Source: Pseudidiomarina aestuarii
GTDB taxonomy: Bacteria; Pseudomonadota; Gammaproteobacteria; Enterobacterales; Alteromonadaceae
Length of the DNA: 8,506 nucleotides
Reading direction: 5' to 3'
NCBI GenBank assembly: GCA_003030745.1
Contig: PYVG01000028.1
Span: 1-8,506 of the forward strand
Shown: piece by piece, positions 6,438 through 8,506 of the stretch
Numbering within the stretch: position 1 is the stretch's first letter
Layout of the letters: each line of letters begins with the position of its first letter
Program-made: the position numbers and the translations under genes
Notes under the pieces: generated by a model
What the model saw: the letters and a program-made list of their open reading frames with translations, nothing else
Told to the model about the DNA's origin: nothing
Databases searched by the model: none

Positions 6438-6785
6438 TTATTCAGACCAAACCGCGTATTCATTGCCACTTGGGTCAGTAAAATGGAAGCGACGCCCGCC
6501 TGGGAAGTCGAAGATCGGTACCATTATGGTGCCACCCGCTGCTTCAACCCTCTGTTGTGATGCCTCTAACTCTTTGCTGTAGAGCACAATCAAAGCGCTT
6601 CCCGATGCAACTGTAGCAGACTTTTCAGAGCGAAAAAATCCGCCATCTAAGCCCGCCCCTTGAAAGGAGGCATAGTCAGGACCGTAGTCGACAAACGTCC
6701 AACCAAACGCCTTACTGAAGAACGCTTTAGTCCCCTCAATATCAGTTGCTGGGAACTCGACGTAGTTAATTTTTTCGCCGCTCAT
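6438..6785 (-). CDS. VOC-superfamily (glyoxalase/bleomycin-resistance-like) protein
   Basis: A 115-residue protein made of two beta-alpha-beta-beta-beta modules of the vicinal oxygen chelate fold. The first runs from INYVEFPATDIEGTKAFF to about residue 50 and the second from ALIVLYS to the end, with the typical closing block FHFTDPSGNEYAVWSE. Likely metal ligands are Glu10, His101 and Glu109, but the set varies between VOC families. The AFGWTF segment is typical of the group often annotated as glyoxalase or lyase. The substrate cannot be predicted. AAGGGGA precedes the ATG at a suitable distance. It is the first gene of a two-gene unit with the small membrane protein downstream and is divergent from ccdA. 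Confidence 0.9.
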   Translation of the reverse strand: MSGEKINYVEFPATDIEGTKAFFSKAFGWTFVDYGPDYASFQGAGLDGGFFRSEKSATVASGSALIVLYSKELEASQQRVEAAGGTIMVPIFDFPGGRRFHFTDPSGNEYAVWSE

Positions 6786-6856
6786 GAAATATCCCCTTTT
6801 GGTTACGCTGTAGTTTAGTTTCCAAATCGAGAAAGACGAAACCTAAGAGTGATTCT

Positions 6857-6885
6857 TTGCAAACTCTATGACATGCGCCTAAACT
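6857..6885 (+). promoter_or_regulatory. Probable sigma70 promoter of ccdAB
   Basis: TTGCAA (6857-6862) and TAAACT (6880-6885) are separated by 17 bases, giving four of six consensus bases in each box. A start near 6892 would leave a leader of about 35 bases. A second -10-like TATAAA at 6906-6911 lacks a good -35. Confidence 0.5.
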
Positions 6886-6907
6886 ATGTGCATACATGAT
6901 GTGCATA
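6886..6907. promoter_or_regulatory. Probable CcdA operator: direct repeat ATGTGCATA
   Basis: ATGTGCATA occurs at 6886-6894 and again at 6899-6907 (13-base period), each nearly palindromic (TATG..CATA). It lies directly after the -10 box and before the ribosome binding site, the expected place for an autorepressor of a ribbon-helix-helix antitoxin. Binding by CcdA is inferred from position only. Confidence 0.5.
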
Positions 6908-6927
6908 TAAAGTAGAAGGAGCGCTAT

Positions 6928-7173
6928 ATGAGTCATCTATACTCAATGAATGCCCTGAAAAAGCCAACTAATGTCAGCATTAATAGTGACCTGCTGGAAA
7001 AGTCGCGTGCTTTGAATATCAATTTATCGGCTACTTTGGAACAAGCCTTGGTCGAGAAATTGCGCGCAGAACAACGTGATCAATGGTTACGGGAAAACTC
7101 TGATGCGATGGCATCCTACAATAAATTCATTGAAAGTAACGGCACTTTCGGTGACAGCGTCAGGAAGTTCTAA
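6928..7173 (+). CDS. ccdA: CcdA-family antitoxin
   Basis: An 81-residue protein of the CcdA family. Residues about 13-47 (TNVSINSDLLEKSRALNI to EKLRAEQ) form the ribbon-helix-helix DNA-binding domain. Residues 48-81, with WLRENSDAMASYNKFIESNG and the FGDSVRKF end, match the disordered CcdB-binding tail of F-plasmid CcdA (W..EN.E.M....FIE.NG.F). The ATG is preceded by AAGGAG (6916-6921), a near-ideal ribosome binding site. An in-frame ATG at Met7 is possible but has no such site. It neutralises CcdB and with it represses the operon. The stop overlaps the ccdB start by one base (TAATG). Confidence 0.93.
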   Translation: MSHLYSMNALKKPTNVSINSDLLEKSRALNINLSATLEQALVEKLRAEQRDQWLRENSDAMASYNKFIESNGTFGDSVRKF

Positions 7174-7490
7174 TGGGACAATTCTTTGCTTATCAGAATC
7201 CCAATCCACAAACTCAGCGCCAGTACCCGTATTTGCTTGATATTCAAAATGACTTGCTGAGCGAATTACGAACAACTATTGTCATACCGCTTTCACCGAC
7301 TCATTCGGTCGCTTCAATGCGTCTAACACGTTTAAATCCAACAGTTTCAATCGAAAATGAGAGTTTCACGGTAATGACGCAAGACATTGCCGGAATCGAT
7401 CGTAATCAGCTTGGTACGAAGGCATTCAATCTGAGCAACTATCGCGCTGATATCATGGCCGCAGTTGACTTTGTACTATCCGGCTTCTGA
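7173..7490 (+). CDS. ccdB: CcdB-family toxin (DNA gyrase poison)
   Basis: A 105-residue protein of normal CcdB length. Recognisable blocks are QFFAYQNP, YPYLLDIQNDLL, TTIVIPL, a central VSIENESFTVMTQDIAGI and the C-terminal helix leading to VDFVLSGF. Family knowledge: CcdB traps DNA gyrase through the GyrA dimer opening and is counteracted by CcdA. The last three residues of F-plasmid CcdB are Trp99-Gly-Ile, with Trp99 stacking on GyrA; here they are Ser103-Gly-Phe, so the key Trp is missing. Several chromosomal CcdB relatives also lack it, so activity is uncertain rather than excluded. It is translationally coupled to ccdA by the TAATG overlap and ends 15 bases before the convergent membrane-protein gene. 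Confidence 0.92.
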   Translation: MGQFFAYQNPNPQTQRQYPYLLDIQNDLLSELRTTIVIPLSPTHSVASMRLTRLNPTVSIENESFTVMTQDIAGIDRNQLGTKAFNLSNYRADIMAAVDFVLSGF

Positions 7491-7505
7491 CTTCACGGCG
7501 CGTTA

Positions 7506-7682
7506 TTATGGCGATGTTTTAGAGTTCCGTTTGCGGCCGAGAATTCCAAACCAGAACAGGCCTTCAAATGCGATGCCAGCAAGAACAAAACCTACCATGC
7601 CGGCCGGTATGCCAATCACATAGCAGACAATCGCTGCGACTAAGAACAGTGCCAGTACCAAACCGTGGGTAAACCCTTTCAT
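7506..7682 (-). CDS. Small two-helix membrane protein (58 residues)
   Basis: The ATG at 7682 opens a 58-codon frame ending in TAA at 7506-7508. AAGGAG sits 8 bases upstream (7691-7696) within AAAAAAGGAG, a strong ribosome binding site. The product starts MKGFTHGL and has two hydrophobic segments, residues 8-24 (LVLALFLVAAIVCYVIG) and 26-48, and a basic tail GRKRNSKTSP. The glycines and alanines suggest closely packed helices. I recognise no family. It is the last of the minus-strand genes on this side, 53 bases after the 60-residue gene, and may be transcribed with it or on its own. Confidence 0.7.
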   Translation of the reverse strand: MKGFTHGLVLALFLVAAIVCYVIGIPAGMVGFVLAGIAFEGLFWFGILGRKRNSKTSP

Positions 7683-7735
7683 CGTTAAAACTCCTTTTTT
7701 AGCTTCACACAGCTACAACAGACGTTCGGACCGAT

Positions 7736-7918
7736 TTAATATAACCACTTACTCATTTTCTTCTTGCCCTCGCTCTGACTGTACGTGCGATCCTCTAGCA
7801 CAGCAAGCTCTCCTCTCGACAGTTCTTCAAGAATCCGTAAACGCTGTTTTTCATTGGACATCCGCGAATCCGCTTTTGATCCGCTCATTGGTCTCTCAGC
7901 TTTTTGACTTGTATTCAT
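7736..7918 (-). CDS. Small charged protein of unknown function, overlapping the MreB-like gene
   Basis: A 60-residue soluble protein rich in Lys, Arg, Glu and Ser. The N-terminal ~20 residues look disordered; residues 22-37 (NEKQRLRILEELSRGE) should form an amphipathic helix, followed by LAVLEDRTYSQSEGKKKMSKWL. The last part faintly recalls the helix-turn pattern (G.TYS.EE....M..WL) at the end of some small antitoxins, but I would not name it on that. The ATG at 7918 is preferred to the in-frame one at 7942 because GGAG lies at a suitable distance (7926-7929). It begins 23 bases before the MreB-like gene ends, so the two are probably translationally coupled and functionally connected. Confidence 0.6.
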   Translation of the reverse strand: MNTSQKAERPMSGSKADSRMSNEKQRLRILEELSRGELAVLEDRTYSQSEGKKKMSKWLY

Positions 7919-8399
7919 GAACAATCTCCATGAGCGAGCCAAAAGTCTGCATCTGCAGGTTGAGCCGCTCGCCCGTGTGAATCAACACTTCTCTGGCTCC
8001 CATTCCTAGCGCGAGTTCGCGTAATACCCGTTCCTCAATGTCGGTTAATCCACCCTCTAGCTTTTCTAACTGATGCATCACCACTCGAGGTGCAGCTCTT
8101 AACTTTGAATTGTGAAATGTGAACAGTCCGTGCTGGAGTATTTTTTCAGCAAGACCGAAATTCGCGACTAGACAACGCGGGTGAGAAAATGGATTGATGA
8201 CCTGAATGGTGTCACTTGTTAGTGATCGAGCCTCAGCACCAATAGACTCAATGCTCACTTTCCCTTTTAAGGTTTGAAGCGCTATCCAAGGCTCAATTTC
8301 AATAAATTCAGAAGTGCCTATTTTGCGAAACGTTATTCGATTTTCGCTCAGCTCAACTACTAAATCATCAGAGAACAATCCTCGTAGAAATTTGAACAT
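7896..8399 (-). CDS. MreB-like protein limited to the N-terminal half (actin-fold domain I), degenerate nucleotide loop
   Basis: A 167-residue protein that aligns by eye with the first half of MreB. MFKFLRGLFSDDLVVEL corresponds to the MreB amino terminus (RGMFSNDLSIDL). SIGAEARSL corresponds to AVGHDAKQM, IQVINPF to IAAIRPM, VANFGLAEKILQH to IADFFVTEKMLQH, and APRVVM...EERVLRELALGMGAREVLI to PRVLV...[20 protein letters not shown]. It stops where MreB would go on to its second phosphate loop and domain II. The first phosphate loop (DLGTANT in MreB) reads ELSENRI here, so normal ATP binding is unlikely. It could be a regulator that binds MreB or the membrane, or a remnant. The frame is intact and GGAGG precedes the start (8409-8413); a TTG at 8402 is an alternative start. 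It is 30 bases after a VOC gene and overlaps the next gene by 23 bases. Confidence 0.7.
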   Translation of the reverse strand: MFKFLRGLFSDDLVVELSENRITFRKIGTSEFIEIEPWIALQTLKGKVSIESIGAEARSLTSDTIQVINPFSHPRCLVANFGLAEKILQHGLFTFHNSKLRAAPRVVMHQLEKLEGGLTDIEERVLRELALGMGAREVLIHTGERLNLQMQTFGSLMEIVHEYKSKS

Positions 8400-8429
8400 C
8401 AAGTGCGGCCTCCGTGCCGGTCTTTTGCT

Positions 8430-8506
8430 TTAAACGTGTTGGTCAAAAAGGACTGGATTTCCGTCCGGATCCATGACCGAGAAGCTTCCTGGCCCACTAT
8501 CTGAAT
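8430..8506 (-). CDS. VOC-superfamily protein, C-terminal end only (gene runs off the window)
   Basis: The minus-strand frame entering at the window edge encodes the last 24 residues, including FSVMDPDGNPVLFDQHV, and stops with TAA at 8430-8432. The DPDGNP(I/V)L.DQHV ending is typical of glyoxalase/bleomycin-resistance-like VOC proteins, where the final strand supplies a metal ligand. The rest of the gene lies beyond 8506. It is upstream of the MreB-like gene by about 30 bases on the same strand, which suggests one transcript. It is not a copy of the VOC protein at 6438-6785: the closing blocks differ. Confidence 0.75.
   Translation of the reverse strand, partial: SDSGPGSFSVMDPDGNPVLFDQHV

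Noticed and set aside
6815..6846. Imperfect inverted repeat TTAGTTTC...GAAACCTAA upstream of ccdA
   Set aside because: It has a bulge and a 15-base loop, and lies between divergent genes where neither a terminator nor an operator is clearly placed; too weak to call.
6786..7510. ccdAB as an integron cassette
   Set aside because: No attC-like core sites (GTTRRRY with a matching partner) or palindromic spacer flank the operon, and neighbouring genes point in different directions, unlike a cassette array.

Overview
The window looks like a gammaproteobacterial chromosome, probably from a marine Alteromonadales-type organism such as the Idiomarina/Alteromonas group. This rests on the OsmC-YcaO fusion protein, the DUF3750 lipoprotein, the 'choice-of-anchor U' surface protein with a C-terminal sorting tail, and a moderate G+C content. 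The genus is an inference; no rRNA or other decisive marker is present.

Layout. (1) 48-344: a YciI-like gene (+), followed by a hairpin that best fits a terminator for the convergent gene. (2) 395-1678 (-): a secreted-type repeat protein with a C-terminal anchor but no signal peptide. Its frame stays open upstream and encodes part of a delta-60-like repeat, so it appears to be the 3' part of a larger broken gene. (3) 1792-2334 (+): a DUF3750 lipoprotein whose stop codon overlaps that of a convergent yefM-yoeB toxin-antitoxin operon (2331-2854, -). That operon has a clear sigma70 promoter flanked by two TGTACA operator cores. (4) 3015-5201 (+): ycaO with an N-terminal OsmC domain, a housekeeping gene. 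(5) 5235-6071 (-): a family 2 glycosyltransferase. (6) 6201-6785 (-): a two-gene unit of a VOC protein and a two-helix membrane protein. (7) 6928-7490 (+): a ccdAB toxin-antitoxin operon with a recognisable promoter and repeat operator. (8) 7506-8506 (-): four genes in one direction: the end of another VOC protein, a 167-residue protein resembling only the N-terminal half of MreB, a 60-residue charged protein overlapping it, and a 58-residue membrane protein.

How it fits together. The core genes (yciI, ycaO, probably the glycosyltransferase) are interleaved with accessory material: two complete and unrelated toxin-antitoxin modules, a decayed surface-protein gene and small orphan genes. The most unusual item is the stand-alone half-MreB protein with a degenerate nucleotide loop and a translationally overlapping small partner. 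No RNA genes, CRISPR arrays, insertion sequences or integron attC sites were seen. No gene-free stretch exceeds 300 bases.
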